From positions 186,001 to 250,000 of the forward strand of contig NZ_JBGAFX010000003.1 in assembly GCF_044227025.1 (NCBI RefSeq): DNA of 64,000 bases, written 5' to 3'. Made by a program: the position numbers and the translations under genes. The notes under the pieces are model-generated. The model was not told the DNA's origin, did not search any database, and saw only the letters and a list, made by a program, of their open reading frames with translations. Positions 18,193-26,342 of this stretch are shown here, one piece after another; the stretch's first letter is position 1, and each line of letters begins with the position of its first letter. The stretch is from Dokdonella_A sp044227025 (GTDB lineage: Bacteria > Pseudomonadota > Gammaproteobacteria > Xanthomonadales > Rhodanobacteraceae).

Positions 18193-18504
18193 ATGGCGGA
18201 CCAGAAGATTCGTATCCGGCTCAAGGCTTTCGATCATCGCCTGATCGACCGCTCCGCGAGCGAAATCGTCGAGACGGCGAAGCGTACCGGCGCGCAGGTT
18301 CTTGGCCCGATCCCGCTGCCGACCAAGATCGAGCGCTACACCATTCTGGTGTCGCCGCACGCCGACAAGGATGCGCGCGACCAGTACGAGACGCGCGTGC
18401 ACAAGCGTGTCATGGACATCGTCGATCCGAACGACAAGACCGTGGACGCGCTGATGAAGCTCGACCTCGCGGCCGGCGTCGACGTCCAGATCAAGCTGCA
18501 CTGA
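18193..18504 (+). CDS. rpsJ: 30S ribosomal protein S10 (NusE)
   Basis: 103 aa, the same length as E. coli S10. It is a 30S head protein and also the antitermination factor NusE, partner of NusB and NusG. Conserved strings are IRIRLKAFDHRLID at the N-terminus, GPIPLPTKIERYT in the NusB-binding loop and the C-terminal DVQIKLH. The frame is open from 18022, but ATG 18193 with SD AAGGACACGG gives the family N-terminus. First gene of the S10 operon behind a long leader with an attenuator-like hairpin. Confidence 0.99.
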   Translation: MADQKIRIRLKAFDHRLIDRSASEIVETAKRTGAQVLGPIPLPTKIERYTILVSPHADKDARDQYETRVHKRVMDIVDPNDKTVDALMKLDLAAGVDVQIKLH

Positions 18505-18524
18505 AGGCAAGGCAGAGACAGACC

Positions 18525-19169
18525 ATGAGTATTGGGTTGGTGGGTCGTAAATGCGGCATGAGCCGCGTCTTCACCGAAGATGGCCGTTCGGTGCCGGTGA
18601 CGCTGATCGAAGCGACGCCGAACCGCGTGACGCAGGTGAAGACGGTTGAATCCGACGGCTACAGCGCCGTGCAGGTCACTGCGGGCGCGAAGCGCGCGGC
18701 ACTGATCAGCAAGCCGCTTGCCGGTCACTACGCCAAGGCGAACGTGACCGCCGGGCGTGGCCTGTGGGAGTTCCGCGTCGAAGCCGGCGAGCTGGGCAAG
18801 TTTCCGCTCGGTGGCGAACTGAAGGCCGAGGAGATCTTCTCGATCGGCCAGAAGGTCGACGTCGCCGGCGTCAGCAAGGGCAAGGGCTTCCAGGGCACGA
18901 TCAAGCGCTGGAACTTCTCGATGGGTGACGCGACGCACGGCAACTCGCTGTCGCATCGCGCGCCGGGCTCGATCGGCCAGCGCCAGACGCCGGGTCGCGT
19001 CTTCCCGGGCAAGAAGATGTCCGGCCAGATGGGCAACGTCAATCGCTCGGCGATGAACCTCGAGGTCGTGAAGATCGACACCGAGCGCCATCTGATCGCG
19101 ATCAAGGGCGCGGTCCCGGGTGCTCCGGGCGGCCACGTGATCATCCGTCCCGCCGCGAAGTCGAAGTAA
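18525..19169 (+). CDS. rplC: 50S ribosomal protein L3
   Basis: 214 aa. L3 is an early assembly protein whose extended loop reaches the peptidyl-transferase centre. Seen are SIGLVGRKCGMSRVFTEDG at the N-terminus and the loop HGNSLSHRAPGSIGQRQTPG, which contains the Gln that PrmB methylates in enteric bacteria. It lies 20 nt after rpsJ. The length is a few residues above E. coli (209). Confidence 0.98.
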   Translation: MSIGLVGRKCGMSRVFTEDGRSVPVTLIEATPNRVTQVKTVESDGYSAVQVTAGAKRAALISKPLAGHYAKANVTAGRGLWEFRVEAGELGKFPLGGELKAEEIFSIGQKVDVAGVSKGKGFQGTIKRWNFSMGDATHGNSLSHRAPGSIGQRQTPGRVFPGKKMSGQMGNVNRSAMNLEVVKIDTERHLIAIKGAVPGAPGGHVIIRPAAKSK

Positions 19170-19179
19170 GGAGGACGCC

Positions 19180-19782
19180 ATGGAACTGAATGTCGCTGGC
19201 GCCAAGCCCGTCACCTTGTCCGAAGGAGTGTTCGGCAAGGAATTTCGCGAAGACCTCGTGCATCAGGTCGTCGTCGCGTATCGCAATGCAGGCCGTTCCG
19301 GCACGAAGGCGCAGAAGACGCGTTCGGAAGTGAACGGAACGACCAAGAAATCGAAGAAGCAGAAGGGCGGCGGCGCGCGCCACGGCGCGCTCAAGGCGCC
19401 GATCTTCCGCGGTGGTGGCGTCACGTTCGCGGCCAAGCCGCGTTCGTTCGCGCAGAAGGTCAACCGCAAGATGTTCCGCGGCGCGATGGTCTCGATCCTT
19501 TCCGAGTTGAATCGCCAGGGCCGCCTCTCGCTGGTCGAATCGTTCGGCATCGAACAGCCGAAGACGAAGCTGATGGCTGCCAAGCTCGACGAGCTCAAGG
19601 CAAGCGGTCGCGTCGTGCTGGTTGCCGAGAACGCGCCCGAGGCGCTGTTCCTCGCCGCGCGCAACGTGCCGTATTTGCACATCGTCGACGTCGCGGCGCT
19701 CGATCCGGTCAGCCTGGTCGGTGCGGACAAGGTCGTTATGACCGTCGAATCGCTCAAGCGCATTGAGGAATGGCTGGCATGA
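19180..19782 (+). CDS. rplD: 50S ribosomal protein L4
   Basis: 200 aa, close to E. coli (201). It lines the peptide exit tunnel with its long loop (rich in Lys, Arg and Gly, about residues 40-95, containing KKQKGGGARHG). In E. coli it is the autogenous repressor of the S10 operon, acting on the leader; an attenuator-like hairpin is present in the leader here. The SD AAGGAGG is one of the strongest in the cluster. The stop overlaps the rplW start (ATGA). Confidence 0.98.
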   Translation: MELNVAGAKPVTLSEGVFGKEFREDLVHQVVVAYRNAGRSGTKAQKTRSEVNGTTKKSKKQKGGGARHGALKAPIFRGGGVTFAAKPRSFAQKVNRKMFRGAMVSILSELNRQGRLSLVESFGIEQPKTKLMAAKLDELKASGRVVLVAENAPEALFLAARNVPYLHIVDVAALDPVSLVGADKVVMTVESLKRIEEWLA

Positions 19783-20069
19783 AAGAGCATCTCTTCAGCG
19801 TCCTGCGTGCGCCGCACATCTCCGAAAAGAGTGCGCGCCTGCAGGAACTCAACCAATACGTGTTCGAAGTTGCGCAGTCCGCGACCAAGGCCGATGTGAA
19901 AGCGGCGGTGGAAGGACTGTTCAGCGTCGAGGTGCAGTCGGTCAACCTGGTGAATGTGAAAGGCAAGGCCAGGGCTTTCCGCAATCGCGCCGGCACGCGC
20001 AGCAACAAGCGCAAGGCATATGTGCGACTCGCCGATGGCCAGACCATCGATGTTTCGGCCAAGGCGTAA
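19779..20069 (+). CDS. rplW: 50S ribosomal protein L23
   Basis: 96 aa. L23 sits at the tunnel exit and docks trigger factor and SRP. Family features: FSVLRAPHISEKS, TKADVKAAVE and GKARAFRNRAGTRSNKRKAYV. Two in-frame ATGs compete (19770 and 19779). The SD GAGGA at 19765-19769 abuts the first but lies 9 nt before the second, so 19779 is chosen. It overlaps the rplD stop as ATGA, indicating translational coupling. Confidence 0.97.
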   Translation: MKEHLFSVLRAPHISEKSARLQELNQYVFEVAQSATKADVKAAVEGLFSVEVQSVNLVNVKGKARAFRNRAGTRSNKRKAYVRLADGQTIDVSAKA

Positions 20070-20081
20070 GGTGATCCACCC

Positions 20082-20909
20082 ATGGCATTGATTACAGTAA
20101 AACCGACTTCCGCTGGACGCCGCGCCGTTGTGCGCGTATTCACGCCTGGCCTCCACAAGGGTGACCCGTACGGTCCCCTGACCGAGTCGCAGTCGAAGAC
20201 CGGCGGCCGCAACCACTATGGCCGCATCACCACGCGCCACAAGGGCGGCGGTTCCAAGCAGAACTACCGCATCATCGACTTCAAGCGCGACAAGGAAGGC
20301 ATTGCCTGCCGCATCGAGCGCATCGAGTACGATCCGAACCGCACCGCGCACATCGCGCTGCTGCTGTTCGTGGACGGCGAGCGTCGCTACATCATCTCGC
20401 CCAAGGGCGCGAAGGTCGGCGATCAGCTGATGTCCGGCCACGATGCGCCGATAAAGGTCGGCAATTCGCTGCCGCTGCGCAACATCCCGATCGGCTCGAC
20501 CGTGCATTGCATCGAGATGAAGCCGGGCAAGGGTGCGCAGATCGCGCGTTCGGCGGGCGCTTCGGCGCAGCTGGTCGCACGCGAGCAGGGTTATGCCACG
20601 TTGCGCCTTCGCTCCGGCGAAATGCGCAAGGTGCCGGCCGAGTGCCGCGCCACCATCGGTGAAGTCGGCAACTCGGAGCACAACCTCGAGAAGCTCGGCA
20701 AGGCCGGTGCATCGCGCTGGCGCGGTGTGCGCCCGACCGTTCGCGGTGCCGCGATGAACCCGGTCGACCATCCGCATGGTGGTGGTGAAGCGAAGGCAGG
20801 CCAGGGCAACCCGCATCCGGTGTCGCCGTGGGGCATGCCGACCAAGGGTTACAAGACTCGCAAGAACAAGCGCACGACGCAGTTCATCGTCCGCGATCGC
20901 AGGGGTTAA
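20082..20909 (+). CDS. rplB: 50S ribosomal protein L2
   Basis: 275 aa, near the E. coli length (273). It is needed for 30S-50S association and peptidyl-transferase activity. The C-terminal signature AAMNPVDHPHGGGEAKAG contains the critical His (about residue 230), followed by the basic tail KNKRTTQFIVRDRRG. The OB-fold and SH3-like RNA-binding domains lie in the N-terminal two thirds. 12 nt after rplW. Confidence 0.99.
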   Translation: MALITVKPTSAGRRAVVRVFTPGLHKGDPYGPLTESQSKTGGRNHYGRITTRHKGGGSKQNYRIIDFKRDKEGIACRIERIEYDPNRTAHIALLLFVDGERRYIISPKGAKVGDQLMSGHDAPIKVGNSLPLRNIPIGSTVHCIEMKPGKGAQIARSAGASAQLVAREQGYATLRLRSGEMRKVPAECRATIGEVGNSEHNLEKLGKAGASRWRGVRPTVRGAAMNPVDHPHGGGEAKAGQGNPHPVSPWGMPTKGYKTRKNKRTTQFIVRDRRG

Positions 20910-20912
20910 GCA

Positions 20913-21191
20913 ATGGCTCGTTCACTGAAGAAAGGTCCGTTCGTCGACCACCACCTGATGAAGAAGGTCGAGGTCGCGGGCAATACCAAGAAGCCGATCA
21001 AGACGTGGTCGCGTCGTTCGATGATCGTGCCCGAGATGGTCGGCTTCACGCTCGCCATTCACAACGGTCGCCAGCACGTTCCAGTGCTGGTCAATGAAAA
21101 CATGGTCGGCCACAAGCTCGGTGAATTCGCGCTCACGCGCACGTTCAAGGGCCACGGTGGCGACAAAAAGGCCGCCGAGGCCAAGAAGTGA
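20913..21191 (+). CDS. rpsS: 30S ribosomal protein S19
   Basis: 92 aa, the same length as E. coli S19. It forms a complex with S13 in the 30S head near the A site. Seen are MARSLKKGPFVDHHLMKK, KTWSRRSMIVPEMVGFT and HKLGEFALTRTFKGH, all strongly conserved. The short lysine-rich tail is typical. 3 nt after rplB. Confidence 0.99.
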   Translation: MARSLKKGPFVDHHLMKKVEVAGNTKKPIKTWSRRSMIVPEMVGFTLAIHNGRQHVPVLVNENMVGHKLGEFALTRTFKGHGGDKKAAEAKK

Positions 21192-21205
21192 CGACGGTGA
21201 GCACG

Positions 21206-21535
21206 ATGGAAGCCAAAGCGATCCTGCGCGGTGCGCGCATTTCCCCGCAGAAGGCGCGTCTGGTCGCCGACCAGGTGCGTGGCATGCCGGTCGGTCGCGC
21301 GACCAACCTGCTGCAGTTCAGCGACAAGAAGGCCGCGCACCTGATCAGGAAGGTGCTGCTGTCGGCAGTCGCGAACGCCGAAAACAACCTCGGTGCGGAC
21401 GTCGACGAGCTAAAGGTCGCGAAGATCTTCGTCGACGAGGGTGCGATCCTCAAGCGCATGCATGCACGCGCCAAGGGCCGCGGTTCCCGCATCTCCAAGC
21501 GCACCAGCCACATCACCGTGGTTGTCGGCGAATAA
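21206..21535 (+). CDS. rplV: 50S ribosomal protein L22
   Basis: 109 aa. L22 reaches from the 50S surface to the exit tunnel with a long beta-hairpin (here LKRMHARAKGRGSRISKRTSHITVVV), the site of some macrolide-resistance changes; none is evident. Earlier in-frame GTG codons exist (21188, overlapping the rpsS stop, and 21197), but ATG 21206 gives the usual MEAKAILRGARISPQKARLV start. A GTG start cannot be excluded. Confidence 0.96.
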   Translation: MEAKAILRGARISPQKARLVADQVRGMPVGRATNLLQFSDKKAAHLIRKVLLSAVANAENNLGADVDELKVAKIFVDEGAILKRMHARAKGRGSRISKRTSHITVVVGE

Positions 21536-21552
21536 GGCACAGGACGACTACG

Positions 21553-22260
21553 ATGGGTCACAAAGTTCATCCCACCGGTATCCGCCTCGGCATCGCCAAG
21601 GACTGGAATTCGAAGTGGTTCGCGAACAAGCGCGAGTACGCCGAGTACCTGGGCGCCGATCTCAAGGTGCGCGAGCTGCTGAAGAAGAAGCTCGCCCAGG
21701 CGGGCATTTCGAAGATCCAGATCGAGCGGCCGGCCAAGACGGCCCGCGTGACGATCCACACGGCGCGTCCGGGTGTCGTCATCGGCAAGAAGGGCGAGGA
21801 TATCGAGAAGCTGCGCAAGGAAGTCTCGACCGTGATGGGCGTTCCGGCGCACATCAACGTGATCGAGGTGCGCAAGCCCGAGCTCGATGCGCAGTTGGTC
21901 GCCGAATCGATCGCGCAGCAGCTTGAGCGCCGCATCATGTTCCGCCGCGCAATGAAGCGCTCGGTGCAGAACGCGATGCGCCTCGGTGCGCTCGGCATCA
22001 AGGTCAACGTCGGCGGTCGCCTCAATGGTGCCGAGATCGCGCGTTCGGAGTGGTACCGCGAAGGTCGCGTGCCGCTGCATACGCTTCGTGCGGACATCGA
22101 CTACGGCTTCGCCGAGGCGAAGACCACGTATGGAATCATTGGCGTGAAGGTGTGGGTCTTCAAGGGCGAGATTTTCGACCTGCACGCTTCACAGCAGGAA
22201 GCCAAGGCGGAGGCCGCTGAAGAGCGCCCACAGCGTCGCGCGCCGAAGGCGGGAGCGTAA
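21553..22260 (+). CDS. rpsC: 30S ribosomal protein S3
   Basis: 235 aa. S3 lies at the mRNA entry channel and has helicase-like function with S4 and S5. The N-terminal part starts MGHKVHPTGIRLGIAKDWNS. The KH domain includes the GxxG-type motif VIGKKGEDIEKLR (about residues 75-88). The C-terminal domain has GRLNGAEIARSEWYREGRVPLHTLRA. The open frame begins much earlier, but ATG 21553 is the only start giving the family N-terminus. Confidence 0.98.
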   Translation: MGHKVHPTGIRLGIAKDWNSKWFANKREYAEYLGADLKVRELLKKKLAQAGISKIQIERPAKTARVTIHTARPGVVIGKKGEDIEKLRKEVSTVMGVPAHINVIEVRKPELDAQLVAESIAQQLERRIMFRRAMKRSVQNAMRLGALGIKVNVGGRLNGAEIARSEWYREGRVPLHTLRADIDYGFAEAKTTYGIIGVKVWVFKGEIFDLHASQQEAKAEAAEERPQRRAPKAGA

Positions 22261-22263
22261 GTC

Positions 22264-22677
22264 ATGCTGCAACCCAAGCGCACCAAGTACCGCAAGGTCC
22301 AGAAGGCCCGCAACCGAGGCCTCGCGTATGTCTCGAACAAGGTCAGCTTCGGCGAATACGGCCTGAAGGCGACCACGCACGGCCACCTGACCGCGCGCCA
22401 GATCGAAGCCGCGCGTCGCTGCATCACGCGTTATGTGAAGCGCGGCGGCAAGCTGTGGATCCGCGTGTTCCCGGACAAGCCGATCTCGAAGAAGCCGATC
22501 GAAGTCCGCATGGGCAACGGCAAGGGCAACGTCGAGTATTGGGTGGCTCCGGTACAGCCGGGCCGCATGTTGTATGAAATCGAGGGAATTGCCGAAGTCG
22601 AAGCTCGCGAGGCGTTTCGCCTTGCCGCCGCCAAACTTTCGGTGCAGACCCAATTCGTCGCCCGTACGGTGCTGTGA
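22264..22677 (+). CDS. rplP: 50S ribosomal protein L16
   Basis: 137 aa, one residue from E. coli (136). It binds near the A-site tRNA elbow. Conserved blocks are MLQPKRTKYRKVQK, RGGKLWIRVFPDKPISKKP (containing the Arg that YcfD-type hydroxylases modify in E. coli) and GNVEYWVAPVQPGRMLYE. It starts 3 nt after rpsC and overlaps the next start by 1 nt. Confidence 0.99.
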   Translation: MLQPKRTKYRKVQKARNRGLAYVSNKVSFGEYGLKATTHGHLTARQIEAARRCITRYVKRGGKLWIRVFPDKPISKKPIEVRMGNGKGNVEYWVAPVQPGRMLYEIEGIAEVEAREAFRLAAAKLSVQTQFVARTVL

Positions 22678-22871
22678 TGGAACTGAAAGAACTCCGCCAG
22701 AAGAATGCTGAGCAGCTCGGCGAGCATCTCGTCGACCTGCGCCGCGAACAATTCAACCTGCGCATGCAGAAGGGCTCCGGCCAGCTCACGCAGACCCATC
22801 AGTTCGGCCGCGTCCGTCGCGAGATTGCGCAGGTCAAGCACCTGCTCGGCGCGAAGAAGCAGGGGCAGTGA
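22677..22871 (+). CDS. rpmC: 50S ribosomal protein L29
   Basis: 64-aa, mostly alpha-helical protein at the tunnel exit next to L23. Family motif: LRREQFNLRMQKGSGQLTQTH. The ATG at 22677 overlaps the rplP stop by one base (TGATG); a GTG directly before it (22674) is in frame but less likely. Coupled to rplP. Confidence 0.96.
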   Translation: MELKELRQKNAEQLGEHLVDLRREQFNLRMQKGSGQLTQTHQFGRVRREIAQVKHLLGAKKQGQ

Positions 22872-22872
22872 C

Positions 22873-23136
22873 ATGAGCGAGAATGAAAAGACGCAGCGCA
22901 CGCTGGAAGGGCGCGTGGTCAGCAACAAGATGACCAAGACCGTGACCGTCCTGCTTGAGCGCCAAGTGCAGCATCCGCTGTACGGCAAGATCGTGCGCCG
23001 TTCGACCAAGGTCCATGCGCACGACGAGGCCGGCGAGTGCAAGGAAGGCGACGTCGTCCGCATCGCGGAATGTCGTCCGCTGTCGAAGACCAAGAACTGG
23101 CGCGTAGTGAAAGTCGTCACGCGCGCTGAAGCCTAA
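22873..23136 (+). CDS. rpsQ: 30S ribosomal protein S17
   Basis: 87-aa OB-fold primary-binding protein of the 30S body. Seen are RTLEGRVVSNKMTKTVTVLLE, HPLYGKIVRRSTKVHAHDE and ECRPLSKTKNWRVVKVV. The frame is open from 22705, but ATG 22873, 1 nt after the rpmC stop, gives the family start. Last gene of the S10 operon; rplN follows after 26 nt with its own SD. Confidence 0.98.
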   Translation: MSENEKTQRTLEGRVVSNKMTKTVTVLLERQVQHPLYGKIVRRSTKVHAHDEAGECKEGDVVRIAECRPLSKTKNWRVVKVVTRAEA

Positions 23137-23162
23137 GCGTGGGACTGGAGGAGTAAAGCAAC

Positions 23163-23531
23163 ATGATCCAGATGCAGACCACGCTGGCCGCAGCGGACAA
23201 CAGCGGCGCGCGCGAACTGATGTGCATCAAGGTGCTGGGTGGTTCCAAGCGCCGTTATGCCCAGATCGGCGACGTGATCAAGGTATCCGTGCGGGAAGCG
23301 ATTCCGCGCGGCAAGGTGAAGAAGGGCGAAGTCTACGACGCCGTCGTCGTGCGCACCCGCAAGGGCGTGCGCCGTGCGGATGGCTCGCTGATCCGCTTCG
23401 ACGGCAATGCGGCCGTGCTTCTCAACAACAAGCTCGAGCCGATCGGCACCCGCATTTTCGGGCCGGTCACGCGCGAGCTGCGTGGCGAGCGCTTCATGAA
23501 GATCGTTTCGCTCGCGCCGGAAGTTTTGTAA
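23163..23531 (+). CDS. rplN: 50S ribosomal protein L14
   Basis: 122 aa, close to the E. coli length (123). It forms an intersubunit bridge and is the site bound by the silencing factor RsfS. It starts MIQMQTTLAAADNSGAREL and has GDVIKVSVREAIPRGKVKKGEV and FGPVTRELRGERFMKIVSLAPEVL. First gene of the spc block, SD GGAGGAG. No clear promoter is seen in the 26-nt spacer, so S10 and spc are probably one transcript. Confidence 0.99.
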   Translation: MIQMQTTLAAADNSGARELMCIKVLGGSKRRYAQIGDVIKVSVREAIPRGKVKKGEVYDAVVVRTRKGVRRADGSLIRFDGNAAVLLNNKLEPIGTRIFGPVTRELRGERFMKIVSLAPEVL

Positions 23532-23544
23532 CGAGGTTGATGTC

Positions 23545-23859
23545 ATGAACCGTATCCGCAAGGGCGACCAGGTTCTGGTGATCGCCGGCAAGAACAAGGG
23601 TCAGAAGGGTGAAGTGACGCGCGTCGCGGGCGAATCCGTGTTCGTGCAGAACATCAACCTGATCAAGCGCCACACCAAGCCGAATCCGCAGGCGAACCAG
23701 CCCGGCGGAATCGTCGAGCGTGAAGCTGCGATCCATATTTCCAACGTAATGCTGTTCAACACCGCCACCGGCAAGGGTGAGCGCGTGGGCTTCAAGACGC
23801 TCGAGAATGGGCGCAAGGTCCGCGTGTATCGCTCCTCCGGCGAAGTGGTTGACGCTTGA
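23545..23859 (+). CDS. rplX: 50S ribosomal protein L24
   Basis: 104 aa, the E. coli length. It is an assembly-initiator protein with a KOW motif: GDQVLVIAGKNKGQKGEVTRV (about residues 6-26). Conserved middle segment: NLIKRHTKPNPQANQPGGIVERE. 13 nt after rplN. Confidence 0.99.
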   Translation: MNRIRKGDQVLVIAGKNKGQKGEVTRVAGESVFVQNINLIKRHTKPNPQANQPGGIVEREAAIHISNVMLFNTATGKGERVGFKTLENGRKVRVYRSSGEVVDA

Positions 23860-23869
23860 GGCTGCCGCG

Positions 23870-24412
23870 ATGACGACCCGTCTTGAAAAGTTCTACAAAG
23901 AAACGGTCACGCCGAAGCTGGTCGAGCGCTTCAGCTATGCCAATCCGATGCAGGTGCCGCGCCTGTCCAAGATCACGCTCAACATGGGCGTGGGCGAGGC
24001 GGTCGGCAACAAGAAGATCCTCGAGAACGCCGTGGCCGACATGGCGAAGATCTGCGGCCAGAAGCCGATCGTGACGTTGTCGCGCAAGGCACATGCGACG
24101 TTCAAGATCCGCGAGAACTGGCCGATCGGCTGCAAGGTGACCTTGCGCCGCCACCAGATGTACGAGTTCCTCGATCGCCTGATCAACATCTCGCTGCCGC
24201 GCGTGCGCGACTTCCGCGGCATTTCAGGACGTTCGTTCGACGGCCGCGGCAACTTCAACATGGGCCTGAAGGAGCAGATCATCTTCCCCGAGATCGACTT
24301 CGACCAGATCGACGCGCTGCGCGGCATGGACATCGCGATCACGACGACTGCACGTACCGACGAAGAAGCCAAGGCGCTGCTTGAAGCCTTCAGCTTCCCG
24401 TTCCGCAACTGA
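23870..24412 (+). CDS. rplE: 50S ribosomal protein L5
   Basis: 180 aa (E. coli 179). L5 binds 5S rRNA and contacts P-site tRNA. Conserved blocks: KLVERFSYANPMQVPRLSKI, NMGVGEAVGNKKILENA, GCKVTLRRHQMYEFLDRL and RDFRGISGRSFDGRGNFNMG. The open frame is longer, but ATG 23870, 10 nt after rplX, gives the usual N-terminus MTTRLEKFYKE. Confidence 0.98.
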   Translation: MTTRLEKFYKETVTPKLVERFSYANPMQVPRLSKITLNMGVGEAVGNKKILENAVADMAKICGQKPIVTLSRKAHATFKIRENWPIGCKVTLRRHQMYEFLDRLINISLPRVRDFRGISGRSFDGRGNFNMGLKEQIIFPEIDFDQIDALRGMDIAITTTARTDEEAKALLEAFSFPFRN

Positions 24413-24430
24413 CAGCGCGAGATTCAAGAA

Positions 24431-24736
24431 ATGGCCAAGACCTCAATGATCAACCGCGATCTCAAGCGCACCAAGCTGGTGAAGCAGCACGGTGCCAAGC
24501 GCGCGGAGTTGAAGAAGATCGTCTCCAGTACCACGGCGTCGTACGACGAAAAGCTCGCTGCCGCGGTCAAGCTGCAGAAGCTGCCGCGCGATTCCAGCCC
24601 ATCGCGCCAGCGCAACCGTTGCGCGCTGACGGGTCGTTCTCGCGGCGTGTACAGCAAGTTCGGCCTCGCCCGCCACAAGCTGCGCGAAGCGACCATGCGC
24701 GGCGACGTGCCGGGTCTGCGCAAGGCGAGCTGGTAA
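24431..24736 (+). CDS. rpsN: 30S ribosomal protein S14, zinc-free type
   Basis: 101 aa, the long form lacking the paired CxxC zinc ligands, as in E. coli. It has the signature RCALTGRSRGVYSKFGLARH and the C-terminal REATMRGDVPGLRKASW. It lies 18 nt after rplE. The spacer that follows holds a repeat of the GATTCGGG type. Confidence 0.98.
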   Translation: MAKTSMINRDLKRTKLVKQHGAKRAELKKIVSSTTASYDEKLAAAVKLQKLPRDSSPSRQRNRCALTGRSRGVYSKFGLARHKLREATMRGDVPGLRKASW

Positions 24737-24740
24737 CAAA

Positions 24741-24825
24741 AGTCGTGATTCGTGACGGGGGATTCGGGATTGGCAAAGGCCTTTGAATCACGACTCACGA
24801 ATCACCAGTCCCGGATTTCCGGATA
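24741..24825. repeat. GATTCGGG-type inverted repeat between rpsN and rpsH
   Basis: GTGATTCGTGA in the left part pairs with TCACGAATCAC in the right part, with GGGGGATTCGGGATT between and CCCGGATTTCC after. It is a member of the family seen at 364-444. It separates rpsN and rpsH, which are close neighbours in E. coli, and would form a hairpin in the spc mRNA. Confidence 0.6.
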
Positions 24826-24849
24826 TCGATGCCAATCAGGAATTGAAAC

Positions 24850-25245
24850 ATGAGCATGACTGATCCCATCGCCGACATGTTTACGCGCATTCGCAATGCG
24901 CAAGCCACGGGCAAGCGCTCGGTGGCCATGCCGGCTTCCCGTGTCAAGCACGCGATCGCGAACTTGCTGAAGGACGAGGGCTACGTTGCCGAAGTGCAGA
25001 CGAGCACCGTCGAAGGCAAGCCGAAGCTCGAGATCGCGCTGAAGTACTACGAAGGCAAGCCGGTCATCGCGCGCATCGAGCGCGTCAGCCGCTCGGGCCT
25101 GCGTGTGTATCGCGGCAAGGACGCGCTGCCGAAGATCCTCAACGGCCTCGGCATTTCGATCGTTTCCACCTCGTCCGGGATCATGACCGACGCGCAGGCC
25201 CGCAAGCAGGGTCTCGGCGGCGAAGTCATCGGCCTGGTCGCCTAA
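24850..25245 (+). CDS. rpsH: 30S ribosomal protein S8
   Basis: 131 aa (E. coli 130). It is a primary 16S-binding protein and in E. coli the translational repressor of the spc operon, acting near rplE. Seen are MSMTDPIADMFTRIRNAQAT, ALKYYEGKPVIARIERVSR and the C-terminal STSSGIMTDAQARKQGLGGE, which contacts rRNA. The upstream 113-nt spacer contains a repeat. Confidence 0.99.
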   Translation: MSMTDPIADMFTRIRNAQATGKRSVAMPASRVKHAIANLLKDEGYVAEVQTSTVEGKPKLEIALKYYEGKPVIARIERVSRSGLRVYRGKDALPKILNGLGISIVSTSSGIMTDAQARKQGLGGEVIGLVA

Positions 25246-25264
25246 GTTTCTTGGAGTAGAGATC

Positions 25265-25792
25265 ATGTCACGCGTTGCCAAGAAACCCATCAACCTTCCG
25301 AAGGGCGTCGAGTGCCAGGTCAAGGCCGATGCGATCACCGTGAAGGGCCCGAAGGGCACCCTCGCGATGGCCGCTCCGGCGGGCGTCGATGTCGCGATCG
25401 AAGGCGGCCAGATCAAGCTGAGCGCGAAGACCGCGGACAGCATGAAGATGGCCGGTACCGCCCGCGCACTGATCAACAACATGGTCACCGGCGTCAGCGA
25501 CGGCTATCAGCGCAAGCTGGAACTGGTCGGCGTCGGCTACCGTGCCGCGCTGCAGGGCAAGGACCTCAATCTCACCCTCGGCTTCTCGCATCCGGTCGTG
25601 TTCCATGCGCCGGAAGGCATCACGATCACGGTTCCGGTGCAGACCGAAATCCTGATCGCCGGAGCCGACAAGCAGCGTGTCGGTGAAGTCGCGGCGAAGA
25701 TCCGCGCATTCCGTCCGCCGGAACCCTACAAGGGCAAGGGCGTGCGCTACTCAGGTGAAAAGATCAACCTCAAGGAAGCCAAGAAGGCGTAG
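25265..25792 (+). CDS. rplF: 50S ribosomal protein L6
   Basis: 175 aa (E. coli 177). Two tandem L6 folds; the C-terminal one binds near the sarcin-ricin loop. Seen are SRVAKKPINLPKGVECQV, NMVTGVSDGYQRKLELVGVGY and the C-terminal RPPEPYKGKGVRYSGEKI. SD TTGGAGTAGAG. 19 nt after rpsH. Confidence 0.99.
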   Translation: MSRVAKKPINLPKGVECQVKADAITVKGPKGTLAMAAPAGVDVAIEGGQIKLSAKTADSMKMAGTARALINNMVTGVSDGYQRKLELVGVGYRAALQGKDLNLTLGFSHPVVFHAPEGITITVPVQTEILIAGADKQRVGEVAAKIRAFRPPEPYKGKGVRYSGEKINLKEAKKA

Positions 25793-25812
25793 TGCGGGTT
25801 CCCCGCAAAAGC

Positions 25813-25830
25813 CCGGCCAGCCATGGCCGG
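25813..25830 (+). repeat. Short CCGGCCA hairpin upstream of rplR
   Basis: A perfect 7-bp stem CCGGCCA-GCCA-TGGCCGG followed by ACTTCTC, ending 42 nt before the rplR start. Same family as the hairpins upstream of rpsG, fusA, tuf, rpsK and rpsD. Confidence 0.6.
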
Positions 25831-25872
25831 ACTTCTCACCAGAGCTGCCGATCCGCTTCCGGGACAAAGACA

Positions 25873-26226
25873 ATGGAAAAGAACATCGCAAGACTTCGCC
25901 GCGCCAAGACCACGCGCTCGCACATTCGCACGTTGGGCGTGCCGCGCCTGTCCGTGCATCGCAGCGGGCAGCACATCTACGCGCAGGTGCAGACGGCCGA
26001 GGGCGACAAGGTCATCGCTGCCGCGTCGACGACGCAGAAAAGCCTCGCCGAGGGCCTGAAGGGAACGAAGAACAAGGCAGCGGCCGCAGCGGTCGGCAAG
26101 GCCGTCGCCGAAGCCGCGCTGAAGGCGGGCGTCGAGAAGGTCGCGTTCGATCGTTCAGGCTTCCGCTACCACGGTCGCATCCAGGCGCTGGCGGAAGCCG
26201 CGCGTGAGGCGGGCCTGAAGTTCTGA
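25873..26226 (+). CDS. rplR: 50S ribosomal protein L18
   Basis: 117 aa, the E. coli length. It binds 5S rRNA in the central protuberance. Seen are RRAKTTRSHIRTLGVPRLSV, HIYAQVQTAEGDKVIAAAS and the C-terminal FDRSGFRYHGRIQALAEAAREAGL. The frame is open from 25792, but ATG 25873 is the only start consistent with the family; 80 nt of spacer with a hairpin precede it. Confidence 0.98.
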   Translation: MEKNIARLRRAKTTRSHIRTLGVPRLSVHRSGQHIYAQVQTAEGDKVIAAASTTQKSLAEGLKGTKNKAAAAAVGKAVAEAALKAGVEKVAFDRSGFRYHGRIQALAEAAREAGLKF

Positions 26227-26342
26227 AGAATATCGCGGCGACGAGTTACCTCGTCCCGGGTTTCCGGCACCAACCACAATTCTAAGCGGCCCCGCCGCAA
26301 GCAGAAGTCCGCATCCCCAGGGAGCGGCACACAAGGTGAAAC